Assembly: GCF_001458395.1 (NCBI RefSeq)
Contig: NZ_CYSR01000031.1
Span: forward strand, 124,001-188,000
Reading direction: 5' to 3'
Source: Leisingera aquaemixtae
Lineage (GTDB): Bacteria > Pseudomonadota > Alphaproteobacteria > Rhodobacterales > Rhodobacteraceae
DNA length: 64,000 bases
Part shown: one piece after another, positions 54,508 through 62,233 of the stretch
Position numbering within the stretch: the stretch's first letter is position 1
Layout of the letters: each line of letters opens with the position of its first letter
Translations under genes and position numbers: made by a program
Notes under the pieces: model-generated
What the model was told of the DNA's origin: nothing
The model's input: only the letters and a program-made list of their open reading frames with translations
Databases searched by the model: none

Positions 54508-55337
54508 GCCAGTGACTCCAGGAATTCACGGGTGAAGGTGCCGTCGAACACATGCATGGTCGGGCCGGTCATCCAGACGCCGTCCTCTGCCCAGTCGATC
54601 CACAGGTTGCCGCCGTCGAGGTCGATCTGCACCTTGCGGCCCGTCAGCCCGCGGCGGGCGGCCGCAACGGCTGTCGCGCAGGAGGAGGAGCCGGAAGCCA
54701 GAGTCACCCCCACACCGCGCTCCCATACCCGCATGCGGACGCGGTCGGGGCCGGTCACCTGGGCAACCTGCACATTGGTGCGCTGAGGGTAGAGCGGGTG
54801 GTGCTCATAGCGGGGGCCGAATTCCTCCAAGGGGATAATTTCGGCGTCCTCGACAAAGAAGGTGCAATGGGGGTTGCCCATGCCGGTTGCCGTGGGGCCG
54901 CCCTCAATTGGCAATTCCAGCGTGTCAACTTTCTCGGCCAGGGGAATGTCCTGCCAGTCCAGTTGCGGCGCCCCCATGTTGACGGCGGTGAGCCCGTTGC
55001 CGGCGTCGCGGGCATAGAGGTCGCCGCGGTCCGTGGTCAGGTGCAGCTCCGGCTTGCTGCTTTCCAGAATCAGATGGCGGGCAATGCAGCGGGTGGCATT
55101 GCCGCAGGCGCCGGAGGTGGAACCGTCGGCGTTGTAGAAGGTCAGATGCGCATCGCCCTTGCCGCTTGTAATGACGGTCAGCTGGTCGAACCCGACGCCG
55201 AACTGGCGGTGGGCGATTCCCCTGGCCATTGCCGGGGTGATGGCAATGTCCTGCGCGCGCGCGTCGACAACGACAAAGTCGTTGCCCAGCCCGTGCATCT
55301 TCATGAAGGGGAGTGCGGTATCTGCGGAGGTGCTCAT
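54504..55337 (-). CDS. dapF: Diaminopimelate epimerase
   Basis: 277 residues from the ATG at 55337, giving STSADTALPFMKMHGLGNDFVVVDARAQ; ATGs at 55346 and 55361 are in-frame alternatives and no strong ribosome site discriminates. The first catalytic Cys is in SGACGNATRC and the second in ASGSSSCATAV, the latter differing from the more usual GTGACA but keeping the Cys. It interconverts LL- and meso-diaminopimelate for lysine and peptidoglycan. Followed by mtaB with a 4-nt overlap. Confidence 0.95.
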   Translation of the reverse strand: MSTSADTALPFMKMHGLGNDFVVVDARAQDIAITPAMARGIAHRQFGVGFDQLTVITSGKGDAHLTFYNADGSTSGACGNATRCIARHLILESSKPELHLTTDRGDLYARDAGNGLTAVNMGAPQLDWQDIPLAEKVDTLELPIEGGPTATGMGNPHCTFFVEDAEIIPLEEFGPRYEHHPLYPQRTNVQVAQVTGPDRVRMRVWERGVGVTLASGSSSCATAVAAARRGLTGRKVQIDLDGGNLWIDWAEDGVWMTGPTMHVFDGTFTREFLESLA

Positions 55338-55402
55338 GGCGGGCATATAGACCCGGCGCAAAGATGAATCCAGCCTTCGGTTAGAAAAGTTGAAAAAAGG
55401 GG

Positions 55403-55431
55403 TTGACCCCCCGCGCTACTCCCCCTAGATA
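55403..55431 (+). promoter_or_regulatory. Sigma-70 promoter of tRNA-Lys
   Basis: TTGACC, a 17-nt spacer, and TAGATA, followed by a GC-rich discriminator (ACGCCGCC). It lies about 100 nt before the tRNA gene, on the same strand. Confidence 0.8.
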
Positions 55432-55533
55432 CGCCGCCTATCGGGACAGTGAGACACACGCTGCCAAGCAGTTCCGAAGCGAGATAAGTGCTTGAACCAT
55501 TTGGAAAAAACACTTAGACCGCGACGAAGAAGT

Positions 55534-55609
55534 GGGCCGTTAGCTCAGTTGGTAGAGCAACTGACTTTTAATCAGTGGGTCGCAGGTTCGAATCCTGCAC
55601 GGCTCACCA
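55534..55609 (+). tRNA. tRNA-Lys(UUU)
   Basis: A 76-nt cloverleaf: acceptor GGGCCGT/ACGGCTC (one G-U), D-arm TAGCTCAGTTGGTAGAGC, anticodon loop CTTTTAA with UUU anticodon, T-arm GGTTCGAATCC and encoded CCA. A37 is the position modified by MtaB, whose gene is about 1 kb away. A GC-hairpin (ATCCCC-TTC-GGGGAT, 55649-55663) follows. Confidence 0.98.
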
Positions 55610-55950
55610 CTTCCTCCCAAAACACCGCTGAAAACAAGTAAGATGTTGATCCCCTTCGGGGATTCTCTCGATCGTCCAGGCGAGGGGAATAGCGTGTCGG
55701 GGGAGTTGCCAAACCTCTTCTGCCTTTGGGGCAAAATTCCGTGTGCCTGTGTTTAACACTTCCAGTCGCTTGCTGTGCTGGTGAACAGCCCGGCGCAAGG
55801 TTCCAAGGCATCTTGCGGAAACGCGGCAAAGGTGCCGCCGGCGAACGCATGGATCAGGAATTTCAAATCTTTAGAAGCAGAAAGCAGGGTTTACAGGTCC
55901 ATTGTTTGGGGGTCTGACTAGGTGGAAGGCCATACCAAAAGGATTTTCAG
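55610..55950. other. Intergenic region after tRNA-Lys
   Basis: About 340 nt with no convincing gene. It holds the ATCCCC-TTC-GGGGAT hairpin (55649-55663) followed by TCTCTC, a plausible tRNA terminator, and short open frames with no family resemblance. I see nothing else. Confidence 0.5.
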
Positions 55951-56649
55951 ATGGGTGAGGTTCTGTTTGCACTGCCGGAGACGCCGGTGATTCCGGTTGC
56001 CGGGGAAGCTGCGGGCTATCCTGTAGGGCGGGTGTTTTGTGTCGGACGCAACTATGCGGCCCACGCCGCTGAGATGGGCAATGAAGTGGACCGGGAGGCG
56101 CCGTTCTATTTCACCAAGGCGGCCGCCAATGCGGTGTTGTCAGGTGCAGAAGTGCCCTATCCGCCGGGCACCGGGAACTTTCATCATGAGATGGAGTTGG
56201 CCGTGGCCATCGGCGCACCGGTGTTCCGGGCCTCTGCCGAGGAAGCACGGCAGGCGATCTTTGGCTACGGCTGTGCGCTGGATATGACCCGGCGGGATCT
56301 GCAGATCCGCGAGCGGCAAAAGCAGCGGCCCTGGGATCTGGGCAAGGATCTGGAGAATGGCACGGTCCTGGCGCCGCTGACCCGGGCGGCGGACTGGGGT
56401 GGGCCGGAAAAGCAGCGGATCTGGCTGGAGGTGAACGGGGAGATCCGGCAGGACGCCACGCTGGATGAGATGATCTGGTCCGTGGAGGAGATCATCTGCC
56501 ATCTCTCCGGCTTTTACTACTTGCGGCCTGGAGACCTGATTCTGACCGGTACGCCTGCCGGTGTCGGGCCGGTGCAAAGCGGCGACCGGATACATGGCGG
56601 AATTGACGGGCTGGCGCCGGTGGAGCTGTCCTTGACTGCTGCGGAATGA
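55951..56649 (+). CDS. Fumarylacetoacetate hydrolase family protein
   Basis: 232 residues with an AAGGAT site upstream. The FAH-superfamily motifs are present: VFCVGRNYAAHAAEMGNEV, PFYFTKAANAVLS, HHEMELAVAIGAPVF (metal Glu residues) and the TGTPAGVGPV loop. Substrates in the superfamily include fumarylpyruvate, 2-hydroxyhepta-2,4-diene-1,7-dioate and acylpyruvates; which one applies is not readable here. It may belong with the following TRAP transporter, but a 320-nt gap separates them. Confidence 0.87.
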   Translation: MGEVLFALPETPVIPVAGEAAGYPVGRVFCVGRNYAAHAAEMGNEVDREAPFYFTKAAANAVLSGAEVPYPPGTGNFHHEMELAVAIGAPVFRASAEEARQAIFGYGCALDMTRRDLQIRERQKQRPWDLGKDLENGTVLAPLTRAADWGGPEKQRIWLEVNGEIRQDATLDEMIWSVEEIICHLSGFYYLRPGDLILTGTPAGVGPVQSGDRIHGGIDGLAPVELSLTAAE

Positions 56650-56971
56650 CGCAAGGCGGGCGAGCGGATGTTTATTGTTGCTTTGCGCTGGCTTCAATAT
56701 GTATCAATTTGAATGTGATTGCGGGGGCTTCGTAACATATCGAGCGGAAAATCTGTCTGGGACCAAAGTCAGCAGGCGGATTTCATGAGTAGAAAATGCA
56801 TAATCTGCTGTTGATGGTTACAAACGCACCTAATAGCAGAGAGGCAGCCGGTTCGTTAAACGAACCTTCGGCGGGGCTCTGACGGCAGAAACGGAAAGAT
56901 AATCGCTGGATTCCGCAGCAAAGTTGCGAAGGCGGGCATCCGGTAAGGGATGAGGTCAAAGGGAGGACGAT
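56650..56971. other. Intergenic region upstream of TRAP operon
   Basis: About 320 nt without a gene. A candidate promoter is TTGTTG (56675-56680), a 17-nt spacer and TATGTA (56698-56703), which would leave a long leader to dctP. The region is more A+T-rich than its flanks. A GGGAGG ribosome site precedes the dctP ATG. Confidence 0.4.
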
Positions 56972-58015
56972 ATGACCACACGGAGAAAGCTACTGGGCGC
57001 CGTTGGCGCGGCAGCTGTCGCGGCATTCTGCGCGGCACCGGCATTTGCGCAGGAGGTGACGCTGAAACTTCACCAGTTCCTGCCGGCGCAGGCAAACGTG
57101 CCGAAACTGATCCTGGATGTCTGGGCGGACAACGTCGAGGAATCCTCTGGCGGGCGCATTAAGGTTGATCGCTTTCCGTCGATGCAGCTGGGCGGCAAGC
57201 CGCCAGAGCTGATGGACCAGGCCATTGACGGCGTCGCGGATATCGTCTGGACCGTGGTGGGCTATACCCCGGGCCGCTACCCCTCGACCGAGGTGTTCGA
57301 GCTTCCGTTCATGATGACCAATGCGCGGGCCGTGTCGCACGCCTATTGGGAAATGTTCGACAAGCACATGAAAGACACCGAGTTCAAGGATGTGAAAATC
57401 CTGGGCACCTGGGTGCATGGGCCGGGCATGATTCATACTGCCGATCCGGTGGAAACGCCGGAAGACTTGGAAGGCATGAAGATCCGCGGCGGCGGGCGTT
57501 CGGTCAACGCGCTGCTGACCGAGCTGGGCGCGACCCCGGTCGGGATGCCGGTTCCGGCGATTCCGGAAGGACTGTCCAAGGGCGTGATCGACGGCACCAC
57601 CATTCCGTGGGAAGTCACCGCGGCGCTGAAGGTTCCGGAACTGGTGGAAAACCACACCGAGTTCACTGGCAAAGCGCTTTATACCCTGACCTTCGTTCTG
57701 GCGATGAACAAAGAAAAGTATGAGAGCCTGCCGGATGACCTGAAAAAGGCCATCGACGACAACTCCGGCCTGGAATTCTCGGTCTTTGCCGGCGGCACCC
57801 AGGCGGATTCCGACGGCCCATCGCGCGAGATGGCGCTGGATCTGGGCAACAACGTCATCACCCTCGACGAAGAGCAAACCGCGGTCTGGCGTGAACGCGC
57901 GCAGCCGATCTATGACCAGTGGATCGCTGACATGAAGGAAAAGGGCCTCGATGGCGCTGCCCTGATCGAAGAAGCCAGCGCGCTGATCGAGAAATACACA
58001 CCGCAGTACCAGTAA
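56972..58015 (+). CDS. TRAP transporter substrate-binding protein (DctP type)
   Basis: 347 residues. The N-terminus MTTRRKLLGAVGAAAVAAFCAAPAFA is a signal peptide with a twin-Arg start and AxA cleavage. The mature protein has the DctP fold (EVTLKLHQFLPAQANVPKL ... GVADIVWTVVGYTPGRYPSTEVFELPFM ... KIRGGGRSVNALLTELGATPVGMPVPAIPEGLSKGVIDGT). It binds a carboxylate, probably an aromatic or keto acid given the FAH neighbour, but the ligand is not determinable from sequence. Confidence 0.93.
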   Translation: MTTRRKLLGAVGAAAVAAFCAAPAFAQEVTLKLHQFLPAQANVPKLILDVWADNVEESSGGRIKVDRFPSMQLGGKPPELMDQAIDGVADIVWTVVGYTPGRYPSTEVFELPFMMTNARAVSHAYWEMFDKHMKDTEFKDVKILGTWVHGPGMIHTADPVETPEDLEGMKIRGGGRSVNALLTELGATPVGMPVPAIPEGLSKGVIDGTTIPWEVTAALKVPELVENHTEFTGKALYTLTFVLAMNKEKYESLPDDLKKAIDDNSGLEFSVFAGGTQADSDGPSREMALDLGNNVITLDEEQTAVWRERAQPIYDQWIADMKEKGLDGAALIEEASALIEKYTPQYQ

Positions 58016-58036
58016 GGCGTTTGTATTGATAAAAGT

Positions 58037-58070
58037 GAAGGGCCGCGCGGCATTGGCACTGCGGCCCTTT
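58037..58070 (+). terminator. Hairpin between dctP and dctQ
   Basis: AAGGGCCGC and GCGGCCCTT form an exact 9-bp stem around a 14-nt loop with TTT after it. It sits in the intercistronic gap and may attenuate expression of the membrane subunits relative to the binding protein. Confidence 0.65.
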
Positions 58071-58096
58071 GCATACCGGAACAAGGCAACTTAACC

Positions 58097-58678
58097 ATGC
58101 ACAAGCTCATGATGCGGCTGGCCAAATCAATGGCCTACCTGGGCGGTGCGGTCCTCACTCTTCTGATCATTCTGACATGTGTTTCGATCGCTGGGCGCCT
58201 GCTCAACGGTTTCTTCCATGGCGATTTGATGGAGCGGACCGCGCCAGGGTTTTCAAATTGGATGACGGGCTGGGTCGGGCCAGTGAACGGCGACTTTGAG
58301 CTGGTCGAGGCCGGGGTGGCCTTTGCCATCTTCGCCTTCCTGCCATTGTGTCAGATCACTGCTGGCCATGCGTCGGTTGATGTGGTGGCCGATTCTTTCC
58401 CGCGCGGCGTGAAGCGGTTTCTGCGGATGGTTACCGAGGTGGTCTTTGCCGCGGTGCTGGTTCTGATCGCCTGGCGGCTGGGGGCAGGGCTTGCCGGTAA
58501 ATACACCAATGGCGAAACCTCCTTCCTGCTCGAATTTCCGGTCTGGTGGGCCTACGCCATCAGCTTGGTGGCGGCCGTCGTGGCAGCCATCGTGGGCATC
58601 TACATGGGTGCAATCCGCACCATCGAATTCTTTACCGGCCGGATCCTGATCTGGGACGGCGTGGAGGGTGAACAGTGA
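58097..58678 (+). CDS. TRAP transporter small permease (DctQ type)
   Basis: 193 residues, about 30 longer than a typical DctQ. Four hydrophobic segments: SMAYLGGAVLTLLIILTCVSIAGRLL, the second after an insert (FHGDLMERTAPGFSNWMTGWVGPVNGDFELVEA), LVFAAVLVLIAWRLGAGLAG and WWAYAISLVAAVVAAIVGIYMGAI. The extra residues lie between helix 1 and helix 2. It overlaps the large permease by 4 nt. Confidence 0.9.
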   Translation: MHKLMMRLAKSMAYLGGAVLTLLIILTCVSIAGRLLNGFFHGDLMERTAPGFSNWMTGWVGPVNGDFELVEAGVAFAIFAFLPLCQITAGHASVDVVADSFPRGVKRFLRMVTEVVFAAVLVLIAWRLGAGLAGKYTNGETSFLLEFPVWWAYAISLVAAVVAAIVGIYMGAIRTIEFFTGRILIWDGVEGEQ

Positions 58679-60180
58679 CGGCTCTTGAAATTGGCATTGC
58701 CTCCTTTCCGGTTTTGATGATTTTGATCTTTCTGCGGGTGCCGATCGGGCTCTCGATGTTCCTGGTCGGCCTTGGCGGGCTGATATGGGTGACGGACGGC
58801 ACGCAAGTTGCGTTCGGGCGGCTGAAAAGCGAAACCTATACGACGTTTTCGTCTTATTCGCTGACCATCGTGCCGATGTTCCTGCTGATGGGGCATTTTG
58901 CGACGCTGGGGGGCATGTCCACCGCGCTGTTCAAGGCAGCCGAAGGGTTCCTGGGCCACCGTAAGGGCGGGGTCGCCATGGCGGCCATTGGCGCCTGTGC
59001 GGGCTTCGGCGCGATCTGCGGCTCGTCGCTGGCGACCGCAGCCACCATGGGCCGTGTGGCGCTGCCCGAGCTGAAGCAATACGGCTATGCCGGCGGCTTC
59101 TCCACCGCCACACTGGCGGCCGGCGGCACGCTGGGCATTCTGATCCCGCCTTCGGTGGTGCTGGTGATCTATGCGATCCTGACCGAGCAGAACATCGCCA
59201 AGCTGTTCCTGTCGGCCTTCATCCCGGGCCTGCTGGCGGCACTAGGTTATGTGGTTGCGATTTCCATTTATGTGCGCCTGTTCCCGGAAAGCGCGGGCAC
59301 CCGCCCGCCGGTTCCGATGCGCGACCGTTTTGCCGCGCTGTTCCATGTCTGGCCGGTGCTGCTGGTGTTCGGCCTGGTGGTCGGCGGTATCTACCTGGGC
59401 TGGTTCACCCCGACTGAGGGCGCGGCCGTGGGGGCCTTTGGCACCGGGTTTATCGCTTGGACCAATGGCGGGCTGACCCGCGATACGCTTGCCGACAGCT
59501 TCCTGGTGACGGCGCGCTCCACCGCGATGATCTTTTTCATCGTGCTGGGTGCGGGTTTCTACAACGGCTTTCTGGCGCTGACCAAGGTGCCGCAGGAACT
59601 GGCGGACCTGGTTGTCAGCCAAGGCCTCAGCCCCTGGATGGTGCTGGCACTGATCCTCGCCTTCTACCTGGTGTTCGGCTGTCTGATGGACTCGCTCTCG
59701 ATGATCCTGCTGACCATCCCGATCTTCTTCCCGGTGATCTCTGCCTTGGACTTCGGTCTGCTGTCCCTGCCCGCGATGCAGGCGGATGCGGCGATGGAGG
59801 TGCTGAAGGCCGGTGTCCCTGAGGGGATGGGGGCAGAGATGCTTGCCTCGATACAGGATGCCATTGCCACTGGGGCTGAACTGACCCGGGAGCAGATGAA
59901 GGAACTGGGCATCCGGGTGACCGAAGGCCGTGTGAACCGGATTGAGGCGGAATATGTCGCCATCTGGTTCGGTGTGCTGGTGCTGATCGTGGTGGAGGTT
60001 GGCCTGATCACCCCGCCGGTTGGCATGAACCTGTTCATCATCAACGCGATGGACCGCAAGACCAAGATGATCGACACCTATAAGGCGGTCATGTTCTTTG
60101 TCGCGTCCGACCTGATCCGGGTGGTCATCCTGGTGGCCTTCCCGATCATCACGCTGCTGCCGCTGATGCTGATGCAGTAA
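58675..60180 (+). CDS. TRAP transporter large permease (DctM type) with insertion
   Basis: 501 residues, longer than the usual 425-430. It has the DctM core with GMSTALFKAAEGFLGHRKGGVAMAAIGACAGFGAICGSSLATAATMG and the later LTIPIFFPVISAL and GLITPPVGMNLFIINAMD segments. About 70 extra residues (roughly 360-428) lie between ISALDFG and IWFGVLVLI, a loop that in ordinary DctM proteins is almost continuous. The rest aligns normally, so it is a subfamily feature and not a frameshift. Confidence 0.93.
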   Translation: MTALEIGIASFPVLMILIFLRVPIGLSMFLVGLGGLIWVTDGTQVAFGRLKSETYTTFSSYSLTIVPMFLLMGHFATLGGMSTALFKAAEGFLGHRKGGVAMAAIGACAGFGAICGSSLATAATMGRVALPELKQYGYAGGFSTATLAAGGTLGILIPPSVVLVIYAILTEQNIAKLFLSAFIPGLLAALGYVVAISIYVRLFPESAGTRPPVPMRDRFAALFHVWPVLLVFGLVVGGIYLGWFTPTEGAAVGAFGTGFIAWTNGGLTRDTLADSFLVTARSTAMIFFIVLGAGFYNGFLALTKVPQELADLVVSQGLSPWMVLALILAFYLVFGCLMDSLSMILLTIPIFFPVISALDFGLLSLPAMQADAAMEVLKAGVPEGMGAEMLASIQDAIATGAELTREQMKELGIRVTEGRVNRIEAEYVAIWFGVLVLIVVEVGLITPPVGMNLFIINAMDRKTKMIDTYKAVMFFVASDLIRVVILVAFPIITLLPLMLMQ

Positions 60181-60187
60181 AGCGTTG

Positions 60188-60214
60188 CCCTCTCCCGCCA
60201 AGCGCGGGGGAGGG
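60188..60214 (+). terminator. Hairpin after TRAP operon
   Basis: CCCTCTCCCGC and GCGGGGGAGGG pair around CAA with one bulge. No U-tract is present, so efficiency is uncertain. It lies 8 nt after the dctM stop. Confidence 0.45.
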
Positions 60215-60331
60215 CCTGCCCCCAGATGGTGCTCAAGACGGAAATATTTTGTGACACCGGCCTGGATTGACCAGACTCACCTTTTGGGGTCCGCTGCTTC
60301 TGTCCGGCACCACGCACAGGGGAGACCAGCC

Positions 60332-60508
60332 ATGCCCATCAGCCGCAGCAAATCCGACGCGCCAAGGGTCAAGGCGCTGGCCACCAAGGTTTCAGGCCTG
60401 CAAGGGCCCTGTTTAGGCTGCACCAACTGCGTTGGATTGTGCGAGGCGCTGATTGATGTGCTGGTGCTGCCGGATCTGGTCCTGACCCGCACGCGCAGCA
60501 GTTCGTGA
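60332..60508 (+). CDS. Tiny cysteine-rich protein with CxxCxxCxGLC-like motif
   Basis: 58 residues from the ATG at 60332, supported by GGGGAG. The sequence contains LQGPCLGCTNCVGLCEALIDVL, with Cys spacing that fits metal or Fe-S binding, preceded by a basic N-terminus. I recall similar short unnamed proteins in roseobacters but no function. It is not part of a larger coding frame; the upstream codons read across the hairpin after dctM. Confidence 0.6.
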   Translation: MPISRSKSDAPRVKALATKVSGLQGPCLGCTNCVGLCEALIDVLVLPDLVLTRTRSSS

Positions 60509-60595
60509 CGCAGCGGTGCCGGCGGCCTTTGCCGTTTACTATCTCAAACCCGCGCCGGTAGGATGCGCCTGCAGAAACGGTCGGGGCGGCATAAC

Positions 60596-61024
60596 ATGGC
60601 AGGGCAAAACACTTTCGTTCACGAAATCCGCGTCGGCTGGGGCGACTGCGACCCGGCGCGGATTGCCTATACCGGACGGCTGCCTGCCTTTGCGCTGGAA
60701 GCGATCGACGCCTGGTGGGAGCATCACCTGGACGGTGACGGCTGGTACCAGATGGAACTGGACCGGGGCACCGGCACGCCGTTTGTGCACATGAGCATCG
60801 ACTTCCGGTCTCCGGTCACGCCCCGGCACCGGTTGATGTGCGAGGTCTGGCCGGCGGCCTTGGGCAGCAAGTCGGTGACTTTCCGGGTCAATGCGCGGCA
60901 GGACGGCGTTCTGTGTTTCGAAGGCAAATTCGTCTGCGTCTTCATCGCGCCCGACACCTTCACGGCCAAACCGGCACCCGACGACTACCGTGCCGTGATC
61001 GAGGCGCAGCTGCGGCCGGAATGA
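60596..61024 (+). CDS. 4-hydroxybenzoyl-CoA thioesterase family (HotDog) protein
   Basis: 142 residues from the ATG at 60596. The 4HBT signature is VGWGDCDPARIAYTGRLPAFALEAID, with the Asp in CDPA at the catalytic position, and FVHMSIDFRSPVTPRHRLMCEV follows. It hydrolyses an acyl-CoA; the acyl group is unknown. The upstream start at 60563 is less likely because MAGQNTFVHEIRVGW is the canonical beginning. Confidence 0.87.
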   Translation: MAGQNTFVHEIRVGWGDCDPARIAYTGRLPAFALEAIDAWWEHHLDGDGWYQMELDRGTGTPFVHMSIDFRSPVTPRHRLMCEVWPAALGSKSVTFRVNARQDGVLCFEGKFVCVFIAPDTFTAKPAPDDYRAVIEAQLRPE

Positions 61025-61030
61025 CGCTGC

Positions 61031-62233
61031 TCAGCGCAGCCAGCCATCAGCGAAAACCACTCTGCTGACGCCTGCAAACCGCGCCACCCGGTCCAGCTCG
61101 GCCTCCAGCCGCCTTGTGCGGGACCGCGTCCATTTCATATCGCTTTCCGGCCAGACAGCGGTCACGCGCAGCAGGTCTGCGTCCCGGTCCGCTTTCATGT
61201 CGATGCGGCCCGCAAGGCGGTCGCCCTCCAGAAGAGGGAAGACATAGTAGCCGTATTGCCGTTTGGGCGCGGGGGTGAAAACCTCGATCCGGTAGTGGAA
61301 GCCGAACAGCCGCTCGGCCCGTTTGCGGTCGCGCAGTGCGGGGTCGAACGGGCTGAGAACCCGTATCCGGCCAGGTGCCGGCCCCAGTTCCCCGGCTTCG
61401 CCAACAGTGCCAGGACGGCTGAACACCTTGCGCAAACTGCCATCGGCCTGCTCGACGCAGATCTCCTCAAGCCCGCCCTGGCGCAACTGCTGCGCACACC
61501 AAGCCTTGGCTTCCGCCGGAGAGGCAGTGTCCCAGAAGGCGGCGAGCTCTCCCGATGTGGCAAAGCCCAGGCGGTCCAAAGCGGCAGAGCACAGCCAGTT
61601 GACCGTCGCCGCTTCATCGCAGTGGGCAGCGGGACGCAGATGCTCCTCAATCACCCGTTCCGTGAGGTCGTAGCGTTTCTGGAACCCCACACGTCCCACC
61701 ACCGTCAGCGCGCCGGAGCGCCAGAGGTATTCCAGCGCGGTTTTGGACGGATGCCAGTCCCACCAGCCGCCAGAGCTTTTTTTCTCGCCCTTGCCGAGGT
61801 CGGAAGAGCTGACGGGCCCGTGGTCGCGGACGTGGTTCAGGACGGTTTCAAATTGCGCCTCGAAACCGTCGCGCCGCCAGTTGCGCCAGCGTTTGCGCAG
61901 CAGCTCGGTGTCGCGCCGGAACCTTAAGTGCCACTGAGGGTAAAACGCCATCGGGATCATCGCGGCGTCATGGGTCCAATGCTCAAACAGCCCGCGGTCC
62001 CGTTCATACAGCCGTTTGAGGTTCTGCGCCCGGTAACCCGGCCGGCGGGAATAGAGGATCACGTCATGGGCACGCGCAACCGTGTTGATGCTGTCGAGCT
62101 GCACGAACCCCAGCCGCTGGATCAGTTCCAGCAGATCGGGACCTTTTGCCGGGCCTGCGGGCTGCTCCAGCAGCGCGTGGCGGTCCAGAAACAGCCGCCG
62201 CGCACTGTGGTTGCCAAGCCGTTGCAGCGCCAT
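61031..62233 (-). CDS. YcaQ-like DNA glycosylase (winged-helix HTH_42 family)
   Basis: 400 residues. The N-terminal region has the LIQRLGFVQLDSINTVARAHDVILYSR block; QLD is the QxD catalytic motif of the AlkX/YcaQ branch of interstrand-crosslink glycosylases. The middle contains YPQWHLRFRRDTELLRKRWRNW and KSSGGWWDWHPSKTALEYLWRSGAL, the usual core. Its ATG overlaps the LacI gene's stop by one base (TGATG), so translation is coupled. In E. coli YcaQ repairs crosslinked DNA; in this strain activity is inferred. Confidence 0.88.
   Translation of the reverse strand: MALQRLGNHSARRLFLDRHALLEQPAGPAKGPDLLELIQRLGFVQLDSINTVARAHDVILYSRRPGYRAQNLKRLYERDRGLFEHWTHDAAMIPMAFYPQWHLRFRRDTELLRKRWRNWRRDGFEAQFETVLNHVRDHGPVSSSDLGKGEKKSSGGWWDWHPSKTALEYLWRSGALTVVGRVGFQKRYDLTERVIEEHLRPAAHCDEAATVNWLCSAALDRLGFATSGELAAFWDTASPAEAKAWCAQQLRQGGLEEICVEQADGSLRKVFSRPGTVGEAGELGPAPGRIRVLSPFDPALRDRKRAERLFGFHYRIEVFTPAPKRQYGYYVFPLLEGDRLAGRIDMKADRDADLLRVTAVWPESDMKWTRSRTRRLEAELDRVARFAGVSRVVFADGWLR

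Noticed and set aside
55540..55850. Minus-strand frames ending in GEPCRIRTCDPLIKSQLLYQLS or AGFEPATH-like text
   Set aside because: They read the antisense strand of tRNA-Lys(UUU), a known source of spurious proteins.
55726..55917. 63-residue plus-strand frame after tRNA-Lys
   Set aside because: There is no ribosome site, no family pattern and no sign of coding bias; it is probably chance.
60235..60255. GGAAATATTTTGTGACA as another copy of the dispersed repeat
   Set aside because: Only the ATATTTT core matches; the GGCCAGAAGAAG half and flanking hairpins are absent.
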